Positions 53,614 through 62,171 of a stretch of DNA of 64,000 nucleotides are shown one piece after another. Each line of letters opens with the position of its first letter. Within the stretch, counting starts at the first letter, position 1. The notes beneath the pieces are model-generated. The model ran no database searches and had not been told where the DNA came from. It saw only the letters and a list, made by a program, of their open reading frames with translations. The translations under genes were made by a program, and so were the position numbers. Source of the DNA: Aequitasia blattaphilus (GTDB taxonomy: Bacteria > Bacillota > Clostridia > Lachnospirales > Lachnospiraceae); the NCBI RefSeq assembly GCF_024721305.1, contig NZ_JAMXOD010000002.1, positions 62,001 through 126,000 of the forward strand, given 5' to 3'.

Positions 53614-54111
53614 TTAATCAATAAATGCTACACCCTCGCTTCCTCTTGACAAGCCAGTGATGCCGGTACGAGCTAATTCCAAAATTTCATAGCCATTCAC
53701 CAGTTTTAAAAATGCATCCAATTTTGACTGGGCTCCTGTAAGCTCAACCATCACAGATTCATCCTCTACATCTACGATTTTAGCTCTAAAAATCTCTGTT
53801 ATCGAGATGATTTCACTTCTTTGAGATGCATTTGCACGTATCTTAACCATGATCAGCTCTCGATAAACACTCCTGTTTTCTTCCAAAACCTTAATGTCTA
53901 TTACATCCTCAAGCTTTCTTACCTGCTTCTCAATTTGCTCTAAAATCTGTTCATCCCCACTTGCTACAATTGTAATTCTTGTATATCTGGGATCCGCAGT
54001 AACTCCAGCTGTAATACTATCAATACTATAGCCTCTTCTGCTGAACAATCCGGCAATTCGACTGAGAACACCGGGGGTATTGTCTACTAATAACGAATAT
54101 ACTCTTTGCAT
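53614..54111 (-). CDS. ilvN: Acetolactate synthase small (regulatory) subunit
   Basis: A 165-residue regulator of acetolactate synthase; the N-terminal ACT domain binds valine. It starts MQRVYSLLVDNTPGVLSRIAGLFSRRGYSID and the C-terminal half follows the ALS_ss_C pattern. I chose the ATG at 54111 (GAGGTG seven bases upstream), which gives the family start. The large subunit (ilvB) is not next to it in this window; only ilvC follows. Confidence 0.94.
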   Translation of the reverse strand: MQRVYSLLVDNTPGVLSRIAGLFSRRGYSIDSITAGVTADPRYTRITIVASGDEQILEQIEKQVRKLEDVIDIKVLEENRSVYRELIMVKIRANASQRSEIISITEIFRAKIVDVEDESVMVELTGAQSKLDAFLKLVNGYEILELARTGITGLSRGSEGVAFID

Positions 54112-54135
54112 AAAACACCTCATACCTTTTCTTTT

Positions 54136-54159
54136 AAAAACAGAGTGCGTTCTGTTTTT
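54136..54159 (-). terminator. Hairpin at the start of the ilvN transcript
   Basis: AAAAACAGA and TCTGTTTTT (9 bp, 6-base loop), minus strand, begins right where the ilvN promoter should start transcription. It could end the upstream DUF554 transcript and also act in the ilvN leader. Confidence 0.5.
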
Positions 54160-54161
54160 TA

Positions 54162-54190
54162 ATCATATCAATTATTATCCACCTTGTCAA
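54162..54190 (-). promoter_or_regulatory. Promoter of ilvN-ilvC
   Basis: Perfect -35 TTGACA (54185-54190), 17-base spacer and -10 TATGAT (54162-54167), minus strand. The -35 overlaps the stop codon of the DUF554 gene. Confidence 0.82.
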
Positions 54191-54906
54191 GATAAAAAAA
54201 TGGCTGTGTAAAGGATTGCCACCAGCAGTCCAGGCAGTAAGTTTGCCACCTTTATTTTCTTATCAAACATCAAATTCACTCCAATACAAAAAATCATCAT
54301 AGAGCCCGTTACCGATATGCTGTCTATCATCGGCTGAGTCAAAACTTTTTGTATTATTTTCGCAAAAAATGTGATACTTCCCTGTAAAACCACAAGTGGT
54401 ATCACGGAGAAAATTGCTCCTTTTCCGTAAGAAGAAGTCAAAATAATTAAGATAACTCCATCTAAAATTGCTTTCGTATAAAGCATGGTAGGATCTCCTT
54501 GCAGTCCATCTTGTAAAGCTCCTACTATAGCCATCGCCCCCACACAGATTGTCATTGTTGCAATTAAAAATCCTTCTACAAAGAGTGAGTCTCTTTCATC
54601 TCCCATCTTACGTCTCAGAAAATCACCCATCTGTTCAAATCGTCCTTCGATCTGCAACGCCTCTCCAATCCAGCCCCCCAGTACCATCGAAACAACTACC
54701 AACATAGGCAGACCTTTCGCAAAGGAACCGCTTCCCCCTACCATAAACTCCATAGCTCCAGAAATACCAATAAAAATTACAGATAATCCAATTCCTTGTA
54801 AAATAATCTGCTGAAACCTCTTTGTCAGTCCTTTTCTAAGTAACAAACCCACTATACCACCAGCTACAACTGCCCCTGCATTTACCAACGTTCCAATTCC
54901 TGTCAT
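54187..54906 (-). CDS. DUF554 family membrane protein (YdfK-like)
   Basis: A 239-residue protein with about seven hydrophobic segments. It starts GIGTLVNAGAVVAGGIVGLLLRKGLT and has GGWIGEALQIEGRFEQMGDFLRRK and the closing MMIFCIGVNLMFDKKIKVANLLPGLLVA, as in DUF554. Function unknown; some relatives are linked to manganese or spore functions only by neighbourhood. It lies between ilvN and rplT but probably is a unit of its own. Confidence 0.85.
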   Translation of the reverse strand: MTGIGTLVNAGAVVAGGIVGLLLRKGLTKRFQQIILQGIGLSVIFIGISGAMEFMVGGSGSFAKGLPMLVVVSMVLGGWIGEALQIEGRFEQMGDFLRRKMGDERDSLFVEGFLIATMTICVGAMAIVGALQDGLQGDPTMLYTKAILDGVILIILTSSYGKGAIFSVIPLVVLQGSITFFAKIIQKVLTQPMIDSISVTGSMMIFCIGVNLMFDKKIKVANLLPGLLVAILYTAIFLS

Positions 54907-54954
54907 ATCTCTTCTCGTCTGCCCTTCATTTTCTCTTTTCTTTCATTATAAAAA

Positions 54955-54983
54955 GTCGTTATTCTAAATTTTAGAATAACGAC
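54955..54983 (-). terminator. Terminator of infC-rpmI-rplT
   Basis: GTCGTTATTCTA and TAGAATAACGAC (12 bp) with a 5-base loop, then TTTTTATAA on the minus strand, 17 bases past the rplT stop. Confidence 0.87.
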
Positions 54984-54999
54984 CATCTTTTGTCAAACA

Positions 55000-55356
55000 C
55001 TATGCTACTTTTGCTTTTGCAAGTTCTGCTAAAGACTTGAATCCTTCTTTATCATTTACTGCAAGTTCTGCTAACATCTTTCTGTTCATATCGATTTCAG
55101 CCAACTTCAGTCCATGCATAAATTTGCTGTAAGATAATCCATTCATTCTTGCTGCTGCGTTGATACGTGCAATCCAAAGTGTACGCATCTGACGTTTTCT
55201 TTGCTTTCTACCAGCATATGAAGATGTTAACGCTCTCATTACAGATTGTTTTGCAACTCTGTATTGCTTTGAACGTGCTCCTCTATAACCTTTTGCTAAT
55301 TTTAATACTCTATTGTGTTTTTTCTTAGCGTTCATACCGCCTTTAATTCTTGCCAT
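55000..55356 (-). CDS. rplT: 50S ribosomal protein L20
   Basis: A 118-residue 23S rRNA-binding protein needed for 50S assembly. It starts [35 protein letters not shown] and ends [13 protein letters not shown]. Last gene of the infC operon, 31 bases after rpmI. In firmicutes L20 represses this operon by binding the leader. Confidence 0.97.
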   Translation of the reverse strand: MARIKGGMNAKKKHNRVLKLAKGYRGARSKQYRVAKQSVMRALTSSYAGRKQRKRQMRTLWIARINAAARMNGLSYSKFMHGLKLAEIDMNRKMLAELAVNDKEGFKSLAELAKAKVA

Positions 55357-55387
55357 GTCTTATTTCCTCCTTCATCACGAACCTGAT

Positions 55388-55585
55388 TTACAGGTATGGT
55401 AATACTTTCTTCATGTTCTTTACATTGGATTCGTCTGTAATGATAGACTTTCTAAGATTTCTTTTTCTCTTTGTAGATTTCTTAGTTAAGATATGGCTTT
55501 TATAAGCTTTATTTCTCTTTAATTTTCCTGTACCTGTCTTTTTGAAACGCTTTGCAGCGGCTCTATTTGTCTTAATCTTTGGCAT
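55388..55585 (-). CDS. rpmI: 50S ribosomal protein L35
   Basis: A 65-residue basic protein with [32 protein letters not shown], standard L35. It sits between infC and rplT. AGGAGG lies upstream of the ATG. Confidence 0.97.
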   Translation of the reverse strand: MPKIKTNRAAAKRFKKTGTGKLKRNKAYKSHILTKKSTKRKRNLRKSIITDESNVKNMKKVLPYL

Positions 55586-55620
55586 TGTTAACTCCTCCTT
55601 AATGTTTCTCCAAATATATT

Positions 55621-56127
55621 TTAACGTTTTTCAGTTAAAACCATGCTCATACTTCTTCCTTCCATTTTAGCAGGCTTTTCGATGACAGCTATGTCTTCCA
55701 GCTGCTTCGCAAAATCATCCAATACACGTTTACTTTGCATTGCATGAGCCATCTCCCGACCTCTGAAACGAAGAGTAACCTTCACCTTATTCCCTTTGCT
55801 AATAAACTTCTTGGCATTATTGATTTTTGTGTTTAAGTCGTTCGTTTCAATATTGGGTGAAAGACGTACTTCCTTAAGTTCAACTGTTTTTTGTTTCTTC
55901 TTTGCTTCTTTTTCCTTGCGGGCAAGCTCATACTTATATTTTCCATAATCAATGATCTTACACACAGGTGGCTGCGCTTTTGGTGAAATCTTCACTAAAT
56001 CCAATTCTGCATCCTGAGCAAGCTTATATGCATCTTTTGATGACATAATACCAAGTTGCTCTCCGCTTTCTCCAATCAATCGTACTTCTTTGTCCCTAAT
56101 CTGACCGTTAATCATTAAATCGCTAAT
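55621..56127 (-). CDS. infC: Translation initiation factor IF-3, AUU start
   Basis: The 168-residue factor that keeps 30S and 50S apart and proofreads the start codon. The pattern [28 protein letters not shown] leads to the linker and the C-terminal domain ([16 protein letters not shown]). GGAGG lies nine bases before an in-frame ATT (56125-56127); the next ATG is 21 bases from GGAGG, too far. AUU is the known atypical infC start in E. coli and Geobacillus, which IF3 itself selects against. The frame runs open upstream, but that is leader RNA. Confidence 0.93.
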   Translation of the reverse strand: MSDLMINGQIRDKEVRLIGESGEQLGIMSSKDAYKLAQDAELDLVKISPKAQPPVCKIIDYGKYKYELARKEKEAKKKQKTVELKEVRLSPNIETNDLNTKINNAKKFISKGNKVKVTLRFRGREMAHAMQSKRVLDDFAKQLEDIAVIEKPAKMEGRSMSMVLTEKR

Positions 56128-56294
56128 TGTCGTATACCTCCGTTTATTATTCAATATAAAAAAGTGGACAGCATGAGCTATCCACATAAATATCACAAGG
56201 AGACCAAATGGTCTTCATCGTTGTTATGATACGCATAGTCACTCAATTGTGCTATGGTGAGAGCGGATACTCTGCTTTGTTTTTGCATTACGCA
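56128..56294 (-). ncRNA. L20-type leader of the infC-rpmI-rplT operon
   Basis: The 165-base untranslated leader from the promoter at 56301 holds several stems (e.g. GAAGACCATTTGGTCTCC) and ends in a terminator hairpin (56156-56185), fitting the firmicute L20 leader that stops transcription when L20 is in excess. It was recognised by position, size and the attenuator, not by aligning it to the family. Confidence 0.7.
56156..56185 (-). terminator. Attenuator hairpin upstream of infC
   Basis: GTGGATAGC and GCTGTCCAC pair with one G-U (loop TCAT), followed by TTTTTT on the minus strand, about 28 bases ahead of the infC start. It matches the place of the L20-controlled terminator. Confidence 0.8.
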
Positions 56295-56300
56295 AGTGTT

Positions 56301-56330
56301 AATATATCACATACCCACTTGCTTTGTCAA
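56301..56330 (-). promoter_or_regulatory. Promoter of infC-rpmI-rplT
   Basis: Perfect -35 TTGACA (56325-56330), 18-base spacer and -10 TATATT (56301-56306), minus strand. Confidence 0.75.
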
Positions 56331-56338
56331 TCACTTTA

Positions 56339-57202
56339 TTACCGTTTTTCTCCCATATGGAAGATTGCAACTACTCCCGGCCCTGTATGACCACCAATTA
56401 CCGATCCAATATCGTTAATCAGCACTTCTTTTGCGCCGAGTTTTTCTTTTGCAATTTCTGCAACATACTTTGCATCATCTATACAGTCTCCATGAGTAAC
56501 CATAATCATATCATTTTCCCAGTTTCCTGCTTTTTCAACAGACATATCAACTAAATGATGCAAGGCATTTTTTCTGCCTCGTTTTTTTCCGCATACAACC
56601 AATTTTCCTTCATTATCTACAGTAATCATTGGTTTAATCTGAATTGCACTTCCGATTACAGCAGTCGCTTTTGACACCCTTCCACCTCTGTGCAGATGAT
56701 GCAAATCATCTACTGTTACATTGTGGCAAATGTGCAGCTTATTCTCTTCTACCCATTGGGCAAGCTCTTCTATACTCAAGCCTTCTTTTTGTTTTTGTAA
56801 GGCTTTATAGAGCAATAGTCCTTCACCTAAGCACGCACACAAAGAATCAATCACAATAATCTTTCTTTCAGGATATTTTTCCTGCAGCTCTTCCCCTGCG
56901 ATTCGCATACTGTTATAAGTTCCACTTAAGCCAGAAGAAAATCCAAGGTGCAAAATATCAGTTCCTTCTTTTAAAATCGGTTCAAAATAAGCTTTTGCTT
57001 CATCCGGGTTTACCTGGGATGTCTTTGCCTGCTTTCCATCTCTTAGCTTTTCAAAAAATTCTGCCGGAGACAGCCCTTCTTTGTCTTTATATATTTTTCC
57101 ATCCAGTTCGTAATGCAAGGGAATGGTTACAATATTTCGTTCTTCTAACCACTCCTTTGGCAAGTCAACTGTACTGTTTGCTGTAATTGTATAATTGCTC
57201 AT
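56339..57202 (-). CDS. DegV-family fatty acid-binding protein
   Basis: A 287-residue DegV protein that holds a fatty acid in a deep tunnel; in some firmicutes such proteins (FakB) present the fatty acid to FakA kinase. Features: ITANSTVDLPKEWLEER, KTSQVNPDEAKAYF, LHLGFSSGLSGTYNSM and the GPGVVAIFHMGE end. No kinase gene is next to it, so its partner is unknown. The ATG has GGAGG upstream and a promoter at 57231. Confidence 0.9.
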   Translation of the reverse strand: MSNYTITANSTVDLPKEWLEERNIVTIPLHYELDGKIYKDKEGLSPAEFFEKLRDGKQAKTSQVNPDEAKAYFEPILKEGTDILHLGFSSGLSGTYNSMRIAGEELQEKYPERKIIVIDSLCACLGEGLLLYKALQKQKEGLSIEELAQWVEENKLHICHNVTVDDLHHLHRGGRVSKATAVIGSAIQIKPMITVDNEGKLVVCGKKRGRKNALHHLVDMSVEKAGNWENDMIMVTHGDCIDDAKYVAEIAKEKLGAKEVLINDIGSVIGGHTGPGVVAIFHMGEKR

Positions 57203-57230
57203 TTCATTATCCTCCTATTCCATCTGAAAT

Positions 57231-57259
57231 ATCATATCACTTTCCATTTTAGATTACAA
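57231..57259 (-). promoter_or_regulatory. Promoter of the DegV gene
   Basis: -35 TTGTAA (57254-57259), 17-base spacer and -10 TATGAT (57231-57236), minus strand. Confidence 0.7.
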
Positions 57260-57281
57260 GAATAGTATTAGACAAAACAAC

Positions 57282-57794
57282 CTATGAGGTACTTCCAAAT
57301 CCACCATTTCTTTTTGTTACGACATCATCATCTAAAGTAATCCCATATTCTACAAATATTCCTTGCATAAAACCGGAACCGGTTTCGATTTCCAGTATCT
57401 TGCCTTCATTGCTGTCATTGGTTATTTTCGCAAAAATATGTCCCTCATTATCGGAATAGAAATAATCACTGTCAATGATTCCTACTGTATTATTAAGCTG
57501 AAGCCTGTATTTAAATCCAAGACCGCTTCTGGGATAACATTTAAGCACCCAGTTTTCTTGCATTTCCACACGAATTCCAGTTGGTATTTTCACCGTTTTT
57601 CCAGGGTGTAAAACAATTGGAACCGGAGTAAAAAAATCATAACCTGCTGATCCCGCCGTCGCTCTTTTAGGCAGTTGAATCTTTTGATATATGTCTTCAA
57701 TTTCTTTTTCTTCAAGCGGACCGAATACATCTCGCATTCCTTCTTTAAATTGTTCAAGGCTTACTTTATGAAATTGCGCAATTCTTTTAGTCAT
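57282..57794 (-). CDS. dut: dUTP diphosphatase
   Basis: Hydrolyses dUTP to dUMP. The 170-residue trimeric type has all five motifs: AGSAGYDF (47-54), PRSGLGFK (88-95), NTVGIIDSDY (102-111), GSGFMQGIFV (139-148) and NGGFGSTS (163-170). The N-terminal ~40 residues are an extra helical extension. The gene overlaps nrdG by 8 bases, so deoxynucleotide production and dUTP clearing are coupled. Confidence 0.94.
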   Translation of the reverse strand: MTKRIAQFHKVSLEQFKEGMRDVFGPLEEKEIEDIYQKIQLPKRATAGSAGYDFFTPVPIVLHPGKTVKIPTGIRVEMQENWVLKCYPRSGLGFKYRLQLNNTVGIIDSDYFYSDNEGHIFAKITNDSNEGKILEIETGSGFMQGIFVEYGITLDDDVVTKRNGGFGSTS

Positions 57795-58275
57795 ATAATA
57801 CCACCATTCCTAATTCTAACGTTTGTTGTACGTCAATAATCATTTGATTACTGCTTCCCTTCCAGTGAAGAGAAGCATCTTTTTTCTCCAGTTCAAATTT
57901 ACCATCCACCAGTACATCAACGTACTGCATAACTTCCAAATCTGAAACTTCAGCCCACGTACTTCCTGTATAGAGCCATATGGTCTTTTTAGGATAACGT
58001 CTTTTAATTTCTCTTGCCAGGTTCGTAACCCCTTCCACATTTGCTTTATGAAGAGGATCACCACCAGAAAATGTGATTCCTGCCACATAATCCTTGTCTA
58101 ATTCATCAAACACTTCTTCTTTCGCAATTGTATCAAATGCCAAACCTCCATTTGGATCCCAGGTTACAGGATTGTGGCATCCATAACATGCATGTGCGCA
58201 TCCCGCCACCCACAACACCACTCGCAGGCCCTCTCCGTTTAGCATATCGTCTTTTGTAATATTATGATAACGCAT
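57787..58275 (-). CDS. nrdG: Anaerobic ribonucleotide reductase activating protein
   Basis: A 162-residue radical SAM activase. The CxxxCxxC cluster motif is GCAHACYGCHNP (C26, C30, C33), then GITFSGGDPLH, typical of the glycyl radical activating family. It installs the glycyl radical in NrdD. It follows nrdD by 1 base and overlaps dut. Confidence 0.96.
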   Translation of the reverse strand: MRYHNITKDDMLNGEGLRVVLWVAGCAHACYGCHNPVTWDPNGGLAFDTIAKEEVFDELDKDYVAGITFSGGDPLHKANVEGVTNLAREIKRRYPKKTIWLYTGSTWAEVSDLEVMQYVDVLVDGKFELEKKDASLHWKGSSNQMIIDVQQTLELGMVVLYD

Positions 58276-58276
58276 G

Positions 58277-60409
58277 TTACATACTAACCCTTTCCGCTAT
58301 TTCTGCCATTTTCGCATCGTTGAGACGGGTATCCCCTTTTACACGGGAATAGGATAAATAACCGTTCATACGATCAATTTTGGTCAGATTTTTACTGCCA
58401 CAACTTGGGCAAACATCCATTGAAAGCTCCTCATGGCCACAATCATCACAGTAGGACAACGAAAGATTCACCCCTTCGTAATATCCTTTCTTCATTGCTC
58501 GTCGTATCAATGTCTCAATTGCTTTTTGGTTATAGCTGATTGGATACTTTACATACTGAATTTTCCCACCATTGCAAAGCTCCCAGAACCGCCCTTCCAA
58601 ATCCTGCTTTTGTATCGGTGTAATATCCTCTGATACATGGCAGTGAAAGCTATTGCTAATATATTCTTTATCCGAAACATTTTCAATGATTCCATATTTA
58701 TTACGGAATTGTTTTACCTGTACACCACAGAGGTTTTCTGCCGGTGTTCCGTAAATTGCATACAGCCTCTGATCCGCCTCTTTAAATTCTTGAACCTTTT
58801 CATTAATATGGTTCATTGTCTCTACTGCAAAAGCTCCATCTTCCACTAAAGATTTCTTATTATGAAGCTGCTGCAGCTCATTTAATGCTGTAATCCCAAA
58901 AGAGGCTGTCGCCGTTTTAAGAAGAGGCTTGATTTTATCGTACAATCCCAGATTGCCACCGTAGAATCCACCTTCACAGTAAGCCAATGGATTTGTGGAA
59001 GCCCGCATTTCTCCCAAATAATCATAGGTCCGGATGTGTAGTTGGCGGATAAGCTCCAGATAATAATCCAACACTTCGTAGAAATCTTTACCTTCTTGCT
59101 TTGCTTTCGCATAAATCATAGGAAGATGCAGACTGATTGCTCCAATGTTAAAACGACCCACAAATACCGGTACATCCTCTGAATCTGCCGGCTCCATACC
59201 ACCCTTTTCATACCATGGTGATAAAAATGCACGACATCCCATAGGACTGATAATTTTCTTATACTTTTTATACATACTTGCAACGTATCCATCTCCAGTT
59301 AAACTCAACCAGTCCGGATACATTGTTTTTGCAGAACACTCAATTCCTGCCTGAAAAACATCTTCCAGTTCTTTTCCCGGGCCATGAAGATTCTCATCAT
59401 ATAAGAATACGATTTTAGGGAATAATACCGGCTTTTTATGCCCTTTCTTTCCTTGGCCTTCTTTTCTTACTTCCAACATTTTTATTGTAGCAAGCTTTCC
59501 ATATTTACTGGTTACGGTACCTGCCGTTACCGTTATAAAGGGGTAATCCCCTCTACTGGAGGATACGGAGTTAAATTTGTATTCCCAGCCCTGGAATCCT
59601 TGTTCCATTTCTTTTTCCAAATCAGACCATGCAATTTCTTCTGCTTTATCTTTGTCAATTCCTAATCCGTAATATTTCTCAAGAAGTCTCTTATGAGATT
59701 TCTTAGCATATGGCTCCAAAATTTCATCCACACTCGGTACCGTAAATCCGCCATACTGTTGACTGGCAGCACTTAACACAATATCTCCAATAACATCAAA
59801 GGCCGTATCCAATGTTTTCGGTTCATTATACCAGAGATTTCCCATTTCAAACCCACCACTTAAGACACTCTTTACATCAAAAAGGCAGCAATTCATGGTG
59901 TCTCTTCTTGCTGACATATCATGAATGTAAATATATCCTTCACGTATGGCCTGAATTTCCTCGACTGTCAGGAAAAATTTCTTATAGAGCTCCTTATTAA
60001 GCTCATTAAAAATAAGACTCCTTTTTGTGGAGACTAAAGCACTGTCTGTATTACTGTTTTCTTTGTCACCAATGTACATAATCGATTGACTCTTTTTATA
60101 TACACCATCTAACATTTGAACAAAGTCTTGTTTGTAATTTCGATAATCACGATAGCTTTTTGCCACAACAGAATTTACTCTTTCCAAAGCTCCTTCAACC
60201 ACATTATGCATCTCTGCGATGGGAATATTTTCTTCGTTCATGCTATCAATTTTTTCTTCAACAAATTTACAGATAAATCCTATTTCTTCATCAGTAAATC
60301 TGATTAATGCCCTATATGCACTCTTATTAACAGCAACCACTACCTTTTGGACATTAAAATCTTCTTTTGTTCCGTCTTTTTTTACGACTTTAACTTCTTT
60401 TTCCAACAT
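58277..60409 (-). CDS. nrdD: Anaerobic ribonucleoside-triphosphate reductase
   Basis: Oxygen-sensitive class III reductase that makes dNTPs. The 710-residue protein has an N-terminal ATP-cone (VVKKDGTKEDFNVQKVVVAV), the large catalytic barrel, a C-terminal four-cysteine zinc site (CDDCGHEELSMDVCPSCG) and the glycyl radical region RMNGYLSYSRV. I set the start at the ATG at 60409 with AAGGAG nine bases upstream. It heads the nrdD-nrdG-dut operon. Confidence 0.97.
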   Translation of the reverse strand: MLEKEVKVVKKDGTKEDFNVQKVVVAVNKSAYRALIRFTDEEIGFICKFVEEKIDSMNEENIPIAEMHNVVEGALERVNSVVAKSYRDYRNYKQDFVQMLDGVYKKSQSIMYIGDKENSNTDSALVSTKRSLIFNELNKELYKKFFLTVEEIQAIREGYIYIHDMSARRDTMNCCLFDVKSVLSGGFEMGNLWYNEPKTLDTAFDVIGDIVLSAASQQYGGFTVPSVDEILEPYAKKSHKRLLEKYYGLGIDKDKAEEIAWSDLEKEMEQGFQGWEYKFNSVSSSRGDYPFITVTAGTVTSKYGKLATIKMLEVRKEGQGKKGHKKPVLFPKIVFLYDENLHGPGKELEDVFQAGIECSAKTMYPDWLSLTGDGYVASMYKKYKKIISPMGCRAFLSPWYEKGGMEPADSEDVPVFVGRFNIGAISLHLPMIYAKAKQEGKDFYEVLDYYLELIRQLHIRTYDYLGEMRASTNPLAYCEGGFYGGNLGLYDKIKPLLKTATASFGITALNELQQLHNKKSLVEDGAFAVETMNHINEKVQEFKEADQRLYAIYGTPAENLCGVQVKQFRNKYGIIENVSDKEYISNSFHCHVSEDITPIQKQDLEGRFWELCNGGKIQYVKYPISYNQKAIETLIRRAMKKGYYEGVNLSLSYCDDCGHEELSMDVCPSCGSKNLTKIDRMNGYLSYSRVKGDTRLNDAKMAEIAERVSM

Positions 60410-60460
60410 TTCTATATGCTCCTTCAACAACAATATTTAGTTATAAGACACTCCCCAAAT

Positions 60461-60472
60461 CACTATATCGTG
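60461..60472. promoter_or_regulatory. Palindrome CACTATATCGTG in the nrdD leader
   Basis: CAC-N6-GTG with A+T-rich centre. It resembles an NrdR box, but the usual NrdR box has eight bases between CAC and GTG, so this is a poor match. Only one copy is clear. Confidence 0.3.
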
Positions 60473-60486
60473 TGCCTAATAAAATT

Positions 60487-60515
60487 ATATTACCACTGAC
60501 CAGGAGCAACGTCAA
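60487..60515 (-). promoter_or_regulatory. Probable promoter of nrdD-nrdG-dut
   Basis: -35 TTGACG (60510-60515) with -10 TAATAT (60487-60492), 17-base spacer, minus strand. A TATAAT also occurs, at 20 bases spacing. Confidence 0.5.
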
Positions 60516-60523
60516 TCTATATT

Positions 60524-61297
60524 TTAATTTCCACACTCAATGCTTATTGCATTAAATTTATCCAGGAGATTTTCAATGGATTCTTCCTCTTTTTCCTTGC
60601 CTTTTTTATCCAAAACCACCTCTCCCTGGTGCATCATAATCAAGCGATTTCCATATTCAATTGCATAACGTAAATTATGAGTGACCATGATTGTCGTTAA
60701 CTTTTTTTCTCTAACAATTTTATCCGTAAGCTCCATAATTAATTCTGCTGTCTTTGGATCCAGAGCCGCAGTATGCTCATCCAAAATCAAAAATTCAATG
60801 GGTGACATAGTCGCCATTAAAAGAGCCATAGCCTGTCTTTGCCCTCCAGACAAAGCCCCTACCTTTGTATTCAACTTATCTTCCAGCCCAAGACTTAACT
60901 GTTGAAGAAGTTCTTGATAATAGGGGGTTCTGGCTTTATTTGTTCCTCTTGATAAGCCATATATTTTTCCTTTATTATCTGCCAAAGACATATTCTCTAA
61001 AATAGTCATATTAGGGCAGGTTCCTAAGGATGGGTTTTGATATACCCTTCCTATCATTTGATTTCTTTTGTATTCCTTTTCTTTCGATATATTCTTTCCA
61101 TTCACATAAATCTGCCCGTCTTCTAAGGGAATACTTCCACAAATAATGTTTAACAGAGAGGTTTTTCCCGAACCATTACTTCCAACAATGGATAAAAATT
61201 CTCCCTCTTCAATTTTAAGATTAAAATCCTCAAAAAGACACATTTCATTTACTGTGCCCGGATTATAGTATTTTGATATATTTTTCATTTCAAGCAT
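60524..61297 (-). CDS. ABC transporter ATP-binding protein (TrpZ-like)
   Basis: A 257-residue ATPase with Walker A GSNGSGKT, signature LSGGQRQ, Walker B FLILDEHTAALDPK and switch His in MVTHNLRYAIEYG. It belongs to the importer group with the permease and binding protein encoded just upstream, overlapping the permease gene by 8 bases. The operon is headed by a tryptophan T-box, so the substrate is probably tryptophan. Confidence 0.9.
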   Translation of the reverse strand: MLEMKNISKYYNPGTVNEMCLFEDFNLKIEEGEFLSIVGSNGSGKTSLLNIICGSIPLEDGQIYVNGKNISKEKEYKRNQMIGRVYQNPSLGTCPNMTILENMSLADNKGKIYGLSRGTNKARTPYYQELLQQLSLGLEDKLNTKVGALSGGQRQAMALLMATMSPIEFLILDEHTAALDPKTAELIMELTDKIVREKKLTTIMVTHNLRYAIEYGNRLIMMHQGEVVLDKKGKEKEEESIENLLDKFNAISIECGN

Positions 61298-62171
61298 TCT
61301 TTTTCACCTTTGCCTTTCGATCCATGGATAAAACCAATACCACAAGGAACAAAATCGCTGTAATAAAATTCTTTGCCTTTGGATCAAATTTCGCAAGGGC
61401 TACTGCCACACATGCTTTATAAATAATGGAGCCTGCAAATACAGCTAAAGTCGCTTTTATAAAGGTCAATTTCTTTAACAGACTTGTCCCTATAATAACA
61501 CTCGCTAAGCCAATTACCATACTTCCCGTTCCCATAGAAATCTCAAAAAGGCGTTCTTCCTGTGCGAAAATGCATCCCGCCAAAGCAACCAATCCATTTG
61601 AAATAGCAAGTCCTAAGATTTTCACATTTCCTTGATCCTTTGCAAGAGATGTAACTAAAACATCATTATCCCCCACTCCCCGCAGTAAAAGTCCTGATTT
61701 TGTTTTGAGATACAGATCCAGCAAAACCTTACTAACCGCTGCAATCACAAAAATAATCAAAAGTGTTGCATACGGTTTGATTCCTTTTGGCAACGCTTCC
61801 ACTAAAGCATTTCCTTTGAAAATACTGTTTTGAGAAAACAAAGGAACATTTGATGTTCCAGCAATATACAAGTTTACAGACCAAAGCGCTGTCATCATAA
61901 TAATTCCCGATAACAAGTCTCTTACTTTGGCTTTCACATGAATCAGTCCAGTAACCGCCCCGGCGCACATTCCAACTAAAAATGCTATCGGCAGTGTTAC
62001 AAAAGGATTTACTCCCTTCGTAATCAAAAGTGCCGTTACAGCTGCTCCCAACGGAAAACTTCCATCCACTGTCAAATCAGGAAAATCCAATATCTTATAG
62101 GTGATATAAACCCCCAACCCTAAAATCCCATAAATTAGTCCTTGCTCTAATATGGATATCAAAAAACTCAT
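61290..62171 (-). CDS. ABC transporter permease (TrpY-like)
   Basis: A 293-residue membrane protein with about eight hydrophobic helices, related to the branched-chain amino acid (LivH-type) permeases: GVYITYKILDFPDLTVDGSFPLGAAV near the start and GLAISNGLVALAGCIFAQEERLFEI later. It follows the binding protein gene directly and overlaps the ATPase gene by 8 bases. Likely tryptophan uptake by T-box context. Confidence 0.9.
   Translation of the reverse strand: MSFLISILEQGLIYGILGLGVYITYKILDFPDLTVDGSFPLGAAVTALLITKGVNPFVTLPIAFLVGMCAGAVTGLIHVKAKVRDLLSGIIMMTALWSVNLYIAGTSNVPLFSQNSIFKGNALVEALPKGIKPYATLLIIFVIAAVSKVLLDLYLKTKSGLLLRGVGDNDVLVTSLAKDQGNVKILGLAISNGLVALAGCIFAQEERLFEISMGTGSMVIGLASVIIGTSLLKKLTFIKATLAVFAGSIIYKACVAVALAKFDPKAKNFITAILFLVVLVLSMDRKAKVKKNA

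Noticed and set aside
56128-56196. Upstream extension of infC (MIFMWIAH...)
   Set aside because: It covers the attenuator and leader. The ATT behind GGAGG gives the family N-terminus.
60461-60472. Confirmed NrdR box
   Set aside because: The CAC-to-GTG spacing is 6 rather than 8 and there is no clear second copy, so it is kept only as a weak candidate.
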